DNA from: Psychromonas sp. SA13A
Lineage (GTDB): Bacteria; Pseudomonadota; Gammaproteobacteria; Enterobacterales; Psychromonadaceae
Reading direction: 5' to 3'
Assembly (NCBI RefSeq): GCF_011378715.1
Contig: NZ_WTKU01000011.1
Span: 1 to 64,000 of the forward strand
DNA length: 64,000 bases
Shown here: positions 56,081-64,000 of the stretch, piece after piece
How positions within the stretch are numbered: position 1 is the first letter of the stretch
Layout of the letters: each line of letters opens with the position of its first letter
Made by a program: the position numbers and the translations under genes
The notes under the pieces: model-generated
The model's input: only the letters and a program-made list of their open reading frames with translations
Told to the model about the DNA's origin: nothing
The model's database searches: none

Positions 56081-56413
56081 TTAAGTCCCTCTAGGTGCAA
56101 ACATAATAATAGCCATTCCCGTTAATGCGACTGAAGCCCCCACCATATCCCAGACTGTTGGTTTCACTCCATCGACCGCCCATAACCAGACTATTGCGAC
56201 AAAAATATAAACACCACCATAAGCGGCATAGACACGCCCTGAAGCTGCTGGGTGCAAAGAAAGCAACCAAGCAAAGAGTGCAAGGCTACAGGCAGCAGGT
56301 AACAATAATAGAATACTTTTATCCTGTTTTAACCAAAGATAAGGCAAATAACAACCTACAATTTCAGCAATCGCTGTCAACACAAAAAGCGCAATGGTCT
56401 TTAATTCAAACAT
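56081..56413 (-). CDS. ynfA: UPF0060 small membrane protein YnfA
   Basis: Four-span inner-membrane protein related to small multidrug resistance transporters; its physiological substrate is not established. ATG 56413 ([20 protein letters not shown]) has GAGGA upstream and gives 110 residues, the family length. The signature [12 protein letters not shown] and the conserved [12 protein letters not shown] are present. It stands alone between divergent genes. Confidence 0.95.
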   Translation of the reverse strand: MFELKTIALFVLTAIAEIVGCYLPYLWLKQDKSILLLLPAACSLALFAWLLSLHPAASGRVYAAYGGVYIFVAIVWLWAVDGVKPTVWDMVGASVALTGMAIIMFAPRGT

Positions 56414-56583
56414 GGTAATCCTCAAGGTATAGGGAAGGTGTAAAGAAAATACAGAAAAGAAAAAAGTTAAGCATCTTCACAATCAGATCAGATAATTAAG
56501 CGCTCAATCATGCATATCATGATAAATTTAACTCGTATAAGATACAAAAAAACTGTCATTTTCCGTTATAGGTAATAAAGTAA

Positions 56584-57525
56584 ATGAGATTCACAGAAAG
56601 CAGTATATATCAGCAACTGCCTCCTAGCCCTTTGCAATCAATCAATCTCCCTTTCCTCACGGCTCACGGAGTAAAGCTCTCAATAAAACGAGATGATTTA
56701 TTGCATTCAGAGATATCCGGCAACAAATGGAGAAAATTAAAATATAACCTATTGCACGCAGAAAAAAACCATCAACAACATATACTTAGCTTTGGAGGGG
56801 CATTTTCTAACCATATTCATGCTCTGGCAGCAGCGGGTAAACACTTCAATGTAAAGACCACCGGCATCATTAGAGGCGAAGCGCACTATGCAGCTAACCC
56901 TACACTGTCACAAGTTCAGCAATGGGGCATGCAGCTACAATTTGTGGATAGAAAAACCTACCGTTTAAAAGAGCAGGCTGAATATTTACAAACAATACAA
57001 TCACAATATAGCGATGCTTATATTATCCCTGAAGGTGGTAGTAACGATTTAGCCCTTCCCGGTGTAGAAGATATATGCATAGAATTAGCGCAGCAATCTG
57101 AGCAACCTATAGATCATATTTTTACCGCGACAGGCAGCGCGGGCACTTTGGCAGGTTTAATCAGTGGCTCATTAAAATACTCTCCCGAAACGCAAGTACA
57201 TGGCATTGCAGTACTTAAAAATGCACACTATTTAAGTAACACTGTCACTCACTTTGTACCTCAAGCAAACGCGTTAAATTGGCATTTACATACTGACTTT
57301 CATGAAGGAGGCTACGGTAAGATATCGTCAGCCTTAGCGAATTTTTGCCATCAATTTACACAACAAACAACAATCCCGATAGAGCCTATCTATACAGGGA
57401 AAATGTTTTATGCACTATGGCAATTAATTGAACAAGGATTTTTTCCTGTTGGAACGCATATAGTGGCCGTTCATACCGGAGGGTTGCAAGGACTAGCAGG
57501 GTTAAAAGCACAACAAAAATTTTAA
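56584..57525 (+). CDS. PLP-dependent ACC deaminase/D-cysteine desulfhydrase family enzyme
   Basis: Fold-type II PLP enzyme of 313 residues. The cofactor lysine lies in SGNKWRKLKYNL (about residue 48), and FGGAFSNHIHALAAAG and ATGSAGTLAGLISG form the phosphate-binding sites. Family members deaminate 1-aminocyclopropane-1-carboxylate or split D-cysteine to pyruvate, sulfide and ammonia. Marine gammaproteobacterial copies are usually the latter type, but sequence alone does not settle which. It is convergent with csrD. Confidence 0.88.
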   Translation: MRFTESSIYQQLPPSPLQSINLPFLTAHGVKLSIKRDDLLHSEISGNKWRKLKYNLLHAEKNHQQHILSFGGAFSNHIHALAAAGKHFNVKTTGIIRGEAHYAANPTLSQVQQWGMQLQFVDRKTYRLKEQAEYLQTIQSQYSDAYIIPEGGSNDLALPGVEDICIELAQQSEQPIDHIFTATGSAGTLAGLISGSLKYSPETQVHGIAVLKNAHYLSNTVTHFVPQANALNWHLHTDFHEGGYGKISSALANFCHQFTQQTTIPIEPIYTGKMFYALWQLIEQGFFPVGTHIVAVHTGGLQGLAGLKAQQKF

Positions 57526-57661
57526 ACGTTGCTGTGCTTATTGATTCTCGGATCAGAAAAAGAGTCATCAACGTTATAAAAAAGCTGTCTGCTTGGTAAC
57601 AATGCAAGCGTATTAGTAAAATAGCTATCAGCTTAGTAGCAACGATTTACGCTTAGCAGTG

Positions 57662-59575
57662 CTAAATACTCATTGCCTGAGGGGTCGAAAATAACGATCC
57701 TTGCGCGGCATAAATACCCAGTCGCAACAGACATTCCCACTCTTCTTTACTTTCCACACCAACAGCAATCACTTTCGCATGACTATTCAAGCAACTAGCC
57801 ATTAAGCTTTGTACTGCGATTTGATTAGTTTTACGATTATGAATATCACGGATTAAACTGGCGTGTAATTTTAAGTAATCAATATTAAAATCCAGTATAT
57901 AGGAGGTATTGACCACTGACTTACCGACATTATCCACCGCAATCTTACAACCCACTTTTTGTAAAGCATTTAAGGCAGAACGAAGTGCAAAATAATCTTT
58001 ATCAATCAAATGCTCTGACACTTCAATCACTAAATTATGGCGAATTTGCCGAGTTTGTTGCATCAACTCAAACATAAACCATTGATGATTCTTTTTATTC
58101 ATCAGAAGGTGAGCACCTAAATTAACAGCGATAGGCTTAGACAACTCACCACGCATCACTAACAACGCCAATACTTTTTCTAGCATTTGTTTGTCTATTT
58201 GATCACTTAAACCACACTTTTCAGCCATTGGCATAAAAGTACCGGCGGCAATAATTTCTTTTTGGTATCCAATAATACGCGGCCACAACTCGCAATATAA
58301 AATACTCATGGCATCGCGATGCATAAGATGTTGTCGATACATTAACAGCGCTTGTCTATCTAAAACATCTGTTAATAATGCACGCCAACGCACTGTTCCT
58401 TTGACAATGACGGCTTGATTTTTATCTTCCTCTGACAAGTGCCAACCACTTATTTTTTGGTGCTCTGCGACTAATAATGATTGATTAACATCATCGATAA
58501 TATGCATAGTTTTAGCACCAAAAGGAAAATTAACTACACCAATATGAAAGAAATTATCAATCCAAGAGACTTCTGGCAAATGCAATTGATATAACAGTTT
58601 AGTTAATTGTTTAGCAGCTACTTTGGTTTCCTGGTAGGACATCTGTGGCAATAGGATCACAAACTCTGACTTCTGAATCCTGCCATAAAAACTATCGTCG
58701 TAGCGACCACAAAAATGATGCAACAAATCAACAACCTGCTGAATGATTTTTTCACCTTCACCGACACCAAACTGGTGTTTAACTGCACTTAACTCAGTCA
58801 AACTAATTAACATTAAGGTGCTAGCTAAAAAGTTTTCATCCATCGCCACTGCATCTAACCTATTTTCAAAGGCTAAGCGATTACCTAAACCGGTGTCTTC
58901 ATCTAAAAACACTTTTCCGCGAATATGTGTATCAAAGATACTTCGCTCTTTACGGCTATTTTCTAATCGCTCAGATAGTACATCCAAGGCTTTACTCGCA
59001 GCTTTTGGCCACTCACCTTTTTGTGCAAAACGTGCGGTGGGATTATTTTGTAATAGATAACGAGCGCGGCGTTCTAATAGCTCGGCACCATAAAAAGAAC
59101 GTCGCATCCAACGAATGGCAAACCATAATAAGCTAAGGCATAAAATAACTGCTGAGGTGATCCCTAATAATGGCCAAAAGGTAAATTTGAGATCAGAAAA
59201 AGGCTGTCGAGTATGTATTATTACTCGAACGCCGGGGTAATACTTTAGATCGTAGTCATAGCGTAATAATAATCGAGAAGGAAAATAGCGTCGCCCTTCA
59301 TAATAATTTTGATAAACAATTTGCTGATCCCGCTCAACACGTAAACGAACCACTCCCGAGGCATCCAGCACATCAGGTAACCAGTGATCAAATTGAGTGA
59401 TAGTAGTTTGCTTCGCTACTTGCTTCTCAATAACTTGAATAATGCTATCAATACGTTGCTGATGATACTTCAAGGACAAAGCACGTAAACTAACCATACC
59501 TCCTGCCAGCACCAACGCAATACAAGTCAACACGATAGCACTCGTAATAAACGTAAATTTATTAGTAAACTTCAT
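57662..59575 (-). CDS. csrD: CsrD-like regulator with degenerate GGDEF and EAL domains
   Basis: Membrane protein that in E. coli targets the CsrB/CsrC RNAs for RNase E decay. The 637-residue length is close to E. coli CsrD (646). Two N-terminal membrane spans flank a periplasmic region (about 30-135), followed by a HAMP-like linker. The GGDEF motif is replaced by GRIQKSEF and the EAL motif by CELW, so neither cyclase nor phosphodiesterase activity is expected. Assignment rests on architecture and motif loss; another degenerate dual-domain protein is possible. Confidence 0.85.
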   Translation of the reverse strand: MKFTNKFTFITSAIVLTCIALVLAGGMVSLRALSLKYHQQRIDSIIQVIEKQVAKQTTITQFDHWLPDVLDASGVVRLRVERDQQIVYQNYYEGRRYFPSRLLLRYDYDLKYYPGVRVIIHTRQPFSDLKFTFWPLLGITSAVILCLSLLWFAIRWMRRSFYGAELLERRARYLLQNNPTARFAQKGEWPKAASKALDVLSERLENSRKERSIFDTHIRGKVFLDEDTGLGNRLAFENRLDAVAMDENFLASTLMLISLTELSAVKHQFGVGEGEKIIQQVVDLLHHFCGRYDDSFYGRIQKSEFVILLPQMSYQETKVAAKQLTKLLYQLHLPEVSWIDNFFHIGVVNFPFGAKTMHIIDDVNQSLLVAEHQKISGWHLSEEDKNQAVIVKGTVRWRALLTDVLDRQALLMYRQHLMHRDAMSILYCELWPRIIGYQKEIIAAGTFMPMAEKCGLSDQIDKQMLEKVLALLVMRGELSKPIAVNLGAHLLMNKKNHQWFMFELMQQTRQIRHNLVIEVSEHLIDKDYFALRSALNALQKVGCKIAVDNVGKSVVNTSYILDFNIDYLKLHASLIRDIHNRKTNQIAVQSLMASCLNSHAKVIAVGVESKEEWECLLRLGIYAAQGSLFSTPQAMSI

Positions 59576-59704
59576 AACATCCCTGTGACAAACTATTTTC
59601 CATGATTAGGTGAGTAATCGTTAAAATACCCTTATAATACTGCCCTCAGACTCTATAACCTAATGACTTAAACGCCCATGTTTATGCATTTTAGGTATAT
59701 ATAC

Positions 59705-59737
59705 CCTTACAGCTCAAATACATTACCAGCTGTAAGG
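59705..59737. repeat. Perfect 10-bp inverted repeat upstream of rsmC
   Basis: Arms CCTTACAGCT and AGCTGTAAGG flank 13 bases in the 225-bp divergent gap between csrD and rsmC, 64 bp ahead of the rsmC start. It may form a leader hairpin or be an operator. Confidence 0.75.
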
Positions 59738-59800
59738 TCGAAGTAGCGTGGATATATGATCATTCAAACTTTTAATCACAAGCTGTAATAGGACTTTTAT

Positions 59801-60850
59801 ATGGCCTCTAATCAAATTTATTCAAATCCAAGTCAAGTTTTACAGCGTAATGAATCTTTATTTTCCGGAAAGTCTATTTTAGTGGCAGGTAACATTGATG
59901 ATAATTACCCCATTCATTTACAAACAATAGCATCATCAAGTTGTTTTTGTTTTAACGATTATCGTTATTATCATCAATTAGAAGGCCAACTAGGATCTTC
60001 TGAAGTTCACTTTACCGCAGACTATAAAGGCAGAGATGATCAAGAGAAGTTCGATCTATTATTGATTTATATCCCTAAAGCAAAAACAGAAATTGAATAT
60101 TTACTGGCAAACCTGACTCCTCACCTAAAGCAAAATGCGGATATTGTATTAGTTGGAGAGAAAAAGTGTGGGATAAAAAGTGTCGCGTCTCTGTTGACTC
60201 CCTATGCTGAAAATAGCAACGCCATTGACTCTGCTCGTCATTGCAGCATTATTTATGCGCAGCTAACTAAACCCGTCGCTACTTTTGACCAACAACAATG
60301 GATAAAAGATTACCAGCTTAATATTAATGATGTCTCTCTTACCATTCGCTCATTACCTGGCGTATTTAGTTTTGGTGAATTAGATAAAGGTAGTGAACTG
60401 TTACTCAATAATTTGCCCGATCAATTAAGTGGAGACGGCTTAGACTTTGGTTGTGGTGCTGGCGTACTCTCTTGCTACCTGCTTAAAAAGCATCCCAAAT
60501 TAAGCTTAGATTTAATTGATGTTAACGTTTACGCACTTGCTAGTGCTAAATTGACCCTAGAAAAAAATAATTTACACGCGAATGTGTTTGCATCGGATGT
60601 TTTTTCCAACGTAAGCAAAGAATATGATGTATTGCTTTCGAACCCTCCCTTTCACTCTGGTCAAAAAACGAACTATGACGCAGCAGAAACATTTATAAAT
60701 CAGTCAATTAAATTTTTGAAAAAGAAAGGAAAATTGACCATTGTTGCTAATAAATTCCTGCGCTATGAGCCACTTTTAACCCTTACTTATAAAAAATTCA
60801 TTGAAAATGCCCAAAACAATAAATTTAAAGTATTGAGCTGTCTCAAATAA
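59801..60850 (+). CDS. rsmC: 16S rRNA m2G1207 methyltransferase RsmC
   Basis: Methylates G1207 of 16S rRNA. The 349-residue protein has the duplicated architecture of the family: a degenerate N-terminal half and a C-terminal SAM-dependent domain with motif I LDFGCGAGVLSCYLL near residue 220 and the catalytic NPPFHSG near residue 285. Linker LPGVFSFGELDKGSELLL matches E. coli RsmC. The start follows TAGGACTTTT. Confidence 0.95.
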   Translation: MASNQIYSNPSQVLQRNESLFSGKSILVAGNIDDNYPIHLQTIASSSCFCFNDYRYYHQLEGQLGSSEVHFTADYKGRDDQEKFDLLLIYIPKAKTEIEYLLANLTPHLKQNADIVLVGEKKCGIKSVASLLTPYAENSNAIDSARHCSIIYAQLTKPVATFDQQQWIKDYQLNINDVSLTIRSLPGVFSFGELDKGSELLLNNLPDQLSGDGLDFGCGAGVLSCYLLKKHPKLSLDLIDVNVYALASAKLTLEKNNLHANVFASDVFSNVSKEYDVLLSNPPFHSGQKTNYDAAETFINQSIKFLKKKGKLTIVANKFLRYEPLLTLTYKKFIENAQNNKFKVLSCLK

Positions 60851-60980
60851 TCATCAAGCAGGCATTTCATAACTTTGTTTTTATTGCTAATGTCAGAAAG
60901 TTGAAATTATTAAATAATTGGACAGGCGCTATCGCCGTATTGGCATAGCTTTTTATTATACAAAATATGTGGAGGCTTTT

Positions 60981-62207
60981 ATGGCTGGTATTTTGGCTAT
61001 GATTCTTGCTGGGGGTGAAGGCTCTCGGCTTTTCCCATTAACCCAGAACAGAACCAAACCCGCCGTGCCTTTTGGCGGCAATTATCGATTAGTAGATTTT
61101 GCATTAAATAATTTCGTAAATGCAGATTTAATGAAAATTTACGTTCTAACCCAATTCAAATCTCAATCTCTGAATATTCATCTACGCCGAGCTTGGCGAC
61201 TTTCCAGTATTTCAGATCGTTTTATTGAAGCAATACCCGCTCAGCAACGTGTAAGCAAAAACTGGTATTCAGGTACCGCAGATGCCATCTATCAAAACTC
61301 TCGTTTTATCACCAAAAATGAAGCAGAACATGTTTGTATCTTTGGTAGTGACCATATCTATAAAATGGATGTGCAACAAATGGTTGATTACCATAAAGAA
61401 ATGGGAGGAGACTTAACAGTTGCAGCAATTCGAGTGCAAAAAGAACAAGCTTTCCATTTTGGTATCATCGAGATTGATGAAGCAGGCCATATGATTGGAT
61501 TTGCAGAAAAACCTTCTGTTGAAGATGCAAAAACAATTCCTGGAGACCCTGACCATGTATTAGCTTCAATGGGTAACTACATTTTCAAAGCCGACACACT
61601 AGTGGAAGAACTTGAAAAAGATGCTGCAATAGAAGACTCTAGTCATGATTTTGGTAAAGACATTATTCCTAAACTATTCCCTCAGGGTAAAGTTTTTGTG
61701 TATGACTTTAGTAAAAATAAAATACCAGGTGAACCAGAGCATGCATATTGGCGTGATGTAGGTACCATCGATTCCTATTGGGAAGCGCACATGGACTTAT
61801 TAAGCGACAATCAACCTATTTCTTTGTATAACAAGCATTGGCCTTTACACACTTACCATCCACCGTTACCACCAGCAACATTCCGAGATCAAGGTGACTC
61901 AGTAAGTCACGTTTCTAAATCCCACCTTGGAGCTGGTTCGTATATTAATGGTGCAACTATCGAAAATTCTATTTTAGGTTTCAGAACACATTTATGTACC
62001 AATGCAGAAATCAAAGGCTGTGTTTTCCTAGGTAACGCTAAAGTTGGTAGTGGTGCACGCCTCACTAATGTAATACTAGATAAGAATGTAGAAATAGCTC
62101 CTGGCATGGTGATTGGTGAAAATTTAGAAGAGGATCGCAAGCACTTTACTGTCTCTGAAAAAGGCATTGTTGTGATTGCAAAAGGTAGCCGTGTGGGTTT
62201 TGATTAA
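60981..62207 (+). CDS. glgC: Glucose-1-phosphate adenylyltransferase, copy 1
   Basis: Makes ADP-glucose from glucose-1-phosphate and ATP, the committed step of glycogen synthesis. ATG 60981 (MAGILAMILAGGEGSR) has GTGGAGG upstream and gives 408 residues; an earlier TTG is not needed. Motifs are LAGGEGSRLFPLTQNRTKPA, the substrate-site YSGTADAIYQN, FGSDHIYKMD, EKPSVEDAKTIPGDP and YWRDVGT. A C-terminal left-handed beta-helix with hexapeptide repeats follows. It is the first of two paralogues and differs from copy 2 mainly in the regulatory N-terminal loop and C-terminal helix. Confidence 0.97.
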   Translation: MAGILAMILAGGEGSRLFPLTQNRTKPAVPFGGNYRLVDFALNNFVNADLMKIYVLTQFKSQSLNIHLRRAWRLSSISDRFIEAIPAQQRVSKNWYSGTADAIYQNSRFITKNEAEHVCIFGSDHIYKMDVQQMVDYHKEMGGDLTVAAIRVQKEQAFHFGIIEIDEAGHMIGFAEKPSVEDAKTIPGDPDHVLASMGNYIFKADTLVEELEKDAAIEDSSHDFGKDIIPKLFPQGKVFVYDFSKNKIPGEPEHAYWRDVGTIDSYWEAHMDLLSDNQPISLYNKHWPLHTYHPPLPPATFRDQGDSVSHVSKSHLGAGSYINGATIENSILGFRTHLCTNAEIKGCVFLGNAKVGSGARLTNVILDKNVEIAPGMVIGENLEEDRKHFTVSEKGIVVIAKGSRVGFD

Positions 62208-62262
62208 ACTGGCATAGGATTACAAATGACTATTTTTTATATTACTTAGATGAGGTTTTCTC

Positions 62263-63486
62263 ATGGCAAAAGTTCTCTCGATGATTTTAGCAGGTGGTGA
62301 AGGTTCACGCCTGTACCCCTTAACCCAATCGCGCACCAAACCATCTGTGCCTTTTGGAGGAAGTTACCGTCTAATTGACTGTGTACTTAATAATTTTGTA
62401 AATTCTGACTTATTACGTATTTACGTACTGACTCAATTTAAATCTCAATCTTTGAACGATCATCTTCGTGAAGCTTGGGAAGTAAACAGCTTTACTGACA
62501 CTTTTATCGATGCAATTCCTGCGCAAATGCGTAAGGGTAAGCATTGGTACAGCGGTACAGCTGATGCAATTTATCAAAACTTACAATTTATCCAATCAGA
62601 TGATGCAGATACCATTTGTATATTCGGTAGTGACCATATCTACAAGATGGATATCCGCCAAAAACTTGAATTTCATAAACAAAAAGATGCAATATTAACC
62701 GTATCCGCGATCCGCCTACCTAAAGAACAGGCTTATCACTTTGGTATTATCGAAGTCGATGAAGAAGGTCGTATGATAGGTTTTGCAGAAAAACCAACTG
62801 TAGAAGATGCCAAAACGATCCCTGGCGACCCAGACCATGTACTGGCATCAATGGGTAACTACGTTTTTAAATCTGCAGAGTTGCAAAATGAATTGATCCG
62901 CGATGCAGCAGATGATGAATCAAGTCATGACTTTGGAAAAGATATCATTCCTTATTTAATGCCAAGCGGTAAAGTTTTTGTGTATGACTTTACAACTAAT
63001 AAAATCCCCAATGAAGAAGGGGAAGCTTACTGGCGTGATGTGGGTACGATTGAGTCATACTGGGAAGCGAATATGGATTTGATTAAATCCGTACCGCCTA
63101 TCTCTTTTTACAATAGAGCGTGGCCAATGCATACACATTATCCACCACTTCCAGCAGCTAATTTCCAAAATGATGGCGATATCACCTGTAGTATTCGCCG
63201 CTCATTGATTTCCGATGGTGCACTAATTGTTGGTGCAACGGTCAGAAAATCAGTTCTTGGTTTTAACTGTTTTGTTGGTCAAGGTACGGATATTTATCAA
63301 TCAGTATTATTAGGTGATACTAAAATCGGTAAAAATTGCGTTATTACCAAAACAATTATTGATAAAGACGTAAGAATTGCCGATGGAATAGAAATTGGTG
63401 TTAATCTAGAGGATGATAAAAAACGCTTTACCGTTTCTGACGAAGGTATTGTAGTTATTCCGAAAGGATCTAGAATCGGTTTTTAA
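62263..63486 (+). CDS. glgC: Glucose-1-phosphate adenylyltransferase, copy 2
   Basis: Second ADP-glucose pyrophosphorylase, 407 residues, 55 bp after copy 1. All catalytic motifs are kept (LAGGEGSRLYPLTQSRTKP, YSGTADAIYQNLQF, FGSDHIYKMD, EKPTVEDAKTIPGDP). By eye the two proteins are roughly two-thirds identical, so the duplication is old and both are probably functional, perhaps as a hetero-oligomer or with different allosteric control (inference). Marine relatives such as Vibrio also carry two glgC genes. Confidence 0.97.
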   Translation: MAKVLSMILAGGEGSRLYPLTQSRTKPSVPFGGSYRLIDCVLNNFVNSDLLRIYVLTQFKSQSLNDHLREAWEVNSFTDTFIDAIPAQMRKGKHWYSGTADAIYQNLQFIQSDDADTICIFGSDHIYKMDIRQKLEFHKQKDAILTVSAIRLPKEQAYHFGIIEVDEEGRMIGFAEKPTVEDAKTIPGDPDHVLASMGNYVFKSAELQNELIRDAADDESSHDFGKDIIPYLMPSGKVFVYDFTTNKIPNEEGEAYWRDVGTIESYWEANMDLIKSVPPISFYNRAWPMHTHYPPLPAANFQNDGDITCSIRRSLISDGALIVGATVRKSVLGFNCFVGQGTDIYQSVLLGDTKIGKNCVITKTIIDKDVRIADGIEIGVNLEDDKKRFTVSDEGIVVIPKGSRIGF

Positions 63487-63503
63487 ACCAGTACAATGAT
63501 TTT

Positions 63504-63532
63504 AAAAGCCACTATTTCTGGTGGCTTTTTTA
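63504..63532 (+). terminator. Terminator between glgC copy 2 and glgA
   Basis: Stem AAAAGCCAC / GTGGCTTTT with an 8-base loop and a following T-run. It would lower read-through into glgA, so glgA may be expressed less than glgC or from its own promoter in the short gap. Confidence 0.85.
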
Positions 63533-63566
63533 TTGCTATCCATGGCCTATACCAAAGGAGGTCCCA

Positions 63567-64000
63567 GTGGATTCTCAAAAATTAAAAATTTTATTTATTT
63601 CGTCTGAAGTTGAAGGTTTTTCTAAAACAGGTGGCCTTGCAGACGTAGCAAAAGCATTACCGCTTGAACTTCGCAATTTAGGCCATGAAGTGGTTATTAT
63701 TACACCATTTTATCGCACCATTGAACACCGCGAACATGCTCAACAAGTGCATCAATTAACCTTGCACACAGACTCTTCTCGACCAGACGTACAGTTCACA
63801 GTAAAAGAGTTATCACTGGATGGGATTAAAGTTTTAGCCATTGATAATGCACATTATTTTGACCGTGCAGGCTTTTACGGTGAAGAAAATAATGCATACC
63901 AAGATAATGGAGAACGTTTTGCATTTTTCAGCTTAGCATCGCTATTAACTTCATTAGCTGAAGGCTTCTCTCCTGATATCATTCACTGTAATGATTGGCA
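63567..64000 (+). CDS. glgA: Glycogen synthase GlgA (5' part, runs off window)
   Basis: Transfers glucose from ADP-glucose to glycogen. GTG 63567 is the start, with AAGGAGG six bases upstream. The 144 visible codons read ILFISSEVEGFSKTGGLADV near the N-terminus, whose KTGGLADV motif binds ADP-glucose, and continue with RNLGHEVVIITPFYR and DIIHCNDW. Only the N-terminal GT5 domain is in the window. It follows the two glgC genes. Confidence 0.95.
   Translation, partial: MDSQKLKILFISSEVEGFSKTGGLADVAKALPLELRNLGHEVVIITPFYRTIEHREHAQQVHQLTLHTDSSRPDVQFTVKELSLDGIKVLAIDNAHYFDRAGFYGEENNAYQDNGERFAFFSLASLLTSLAEGFSPDIIHCNDW

Noticed and set aside
55891-56094. 67-codon plus-strand ORF
   Set aside because: Starts within the 20-bp repeats, has no ribosome site and no recognisable domain.

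Overview
The window looks like chromosome from a marine, probably cold-adapted gammaproteobacterium of the Psychromonas/Moritella/Vibrio/Shewanella neighbourhood; Psychromonas is my best guess. The basis is the AT-rich base composition, a polar-type flagellar/chemotaxis cluster (FlhF, FlhG, ParC, ParP), a System I cytochrome c maturation operon next to it, a TRAP transporter, and tandem glgC genes followed by glgA. Genus assignment is inference. No rRNA, tRNA or CRISPR was seen.

Layout. 1-955: IS30-family transposase running off the left edge, followed by a 7-bp tandem array. 1331-8388 (minus): MaoC-like hydratase, pyrF, lapB, lapA, ihfB, rpsA, cmk, mlaA. 8664-15885 (minus): ccmA-B-C-D-E-F-G-H-I, the complete heme ligation pathway. 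16533-45490 (minus): about 29 kb of chemotaxis and flagellar genes. Read in the direction of transcription these are fliE-F-G, fliH-I-J, fliK-L-M-N-O-P-Q-R-flhB, flhA-flhF-flhG-fliA, then cheY-cheZ-cheA-cheB-motC-motD-parC-parP-cheW and a DUF2802 gene. 45789-46376: an LPP20/FlgP-like lipoprotein. 46552-48138 (minus): glnK-amtB with a sigma-54 promoter and two NtrC sites. 48607-51780 (plus): dacA, ybeD, lipB, lipA. 52139-55095 (minus): a three-part TRAP transporter. 55485-59575: a YjbR/MmcQ-like gene, ynfA, an ACC deaminase/D-cysteine desulfhydrase-type enzyme and csrD. 59801-64000 (plus): rsmC, two glgC paralogues and the start of glgA.

How it works together. FlhF and FlhG set the place and number of polar flagella. 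FliA is the flagellar sigma factor. ParC and ParP should hold the chemoreceptor array at the pole through the CheA linker, which here carries five copies of an acidic amphipathic motif. MotC/MotD is a second stator pair inside the che operon. Sigma-54 type promoters can be read upstream of fliE, fliK, glnK and, less clearly, flhA.

Points that stand out: the five CheA repeats; flhA and the YjbR/MmcQ-like gene both appear to lack a standard start codon where homology says the protein begins; MlaA has no lipobox cysteine; and many intergenic gaps are filled with short degenerate tandem repeats (7-20 bp units) or perfect inverted repeats. I did not find a clearly new multi-gene system.
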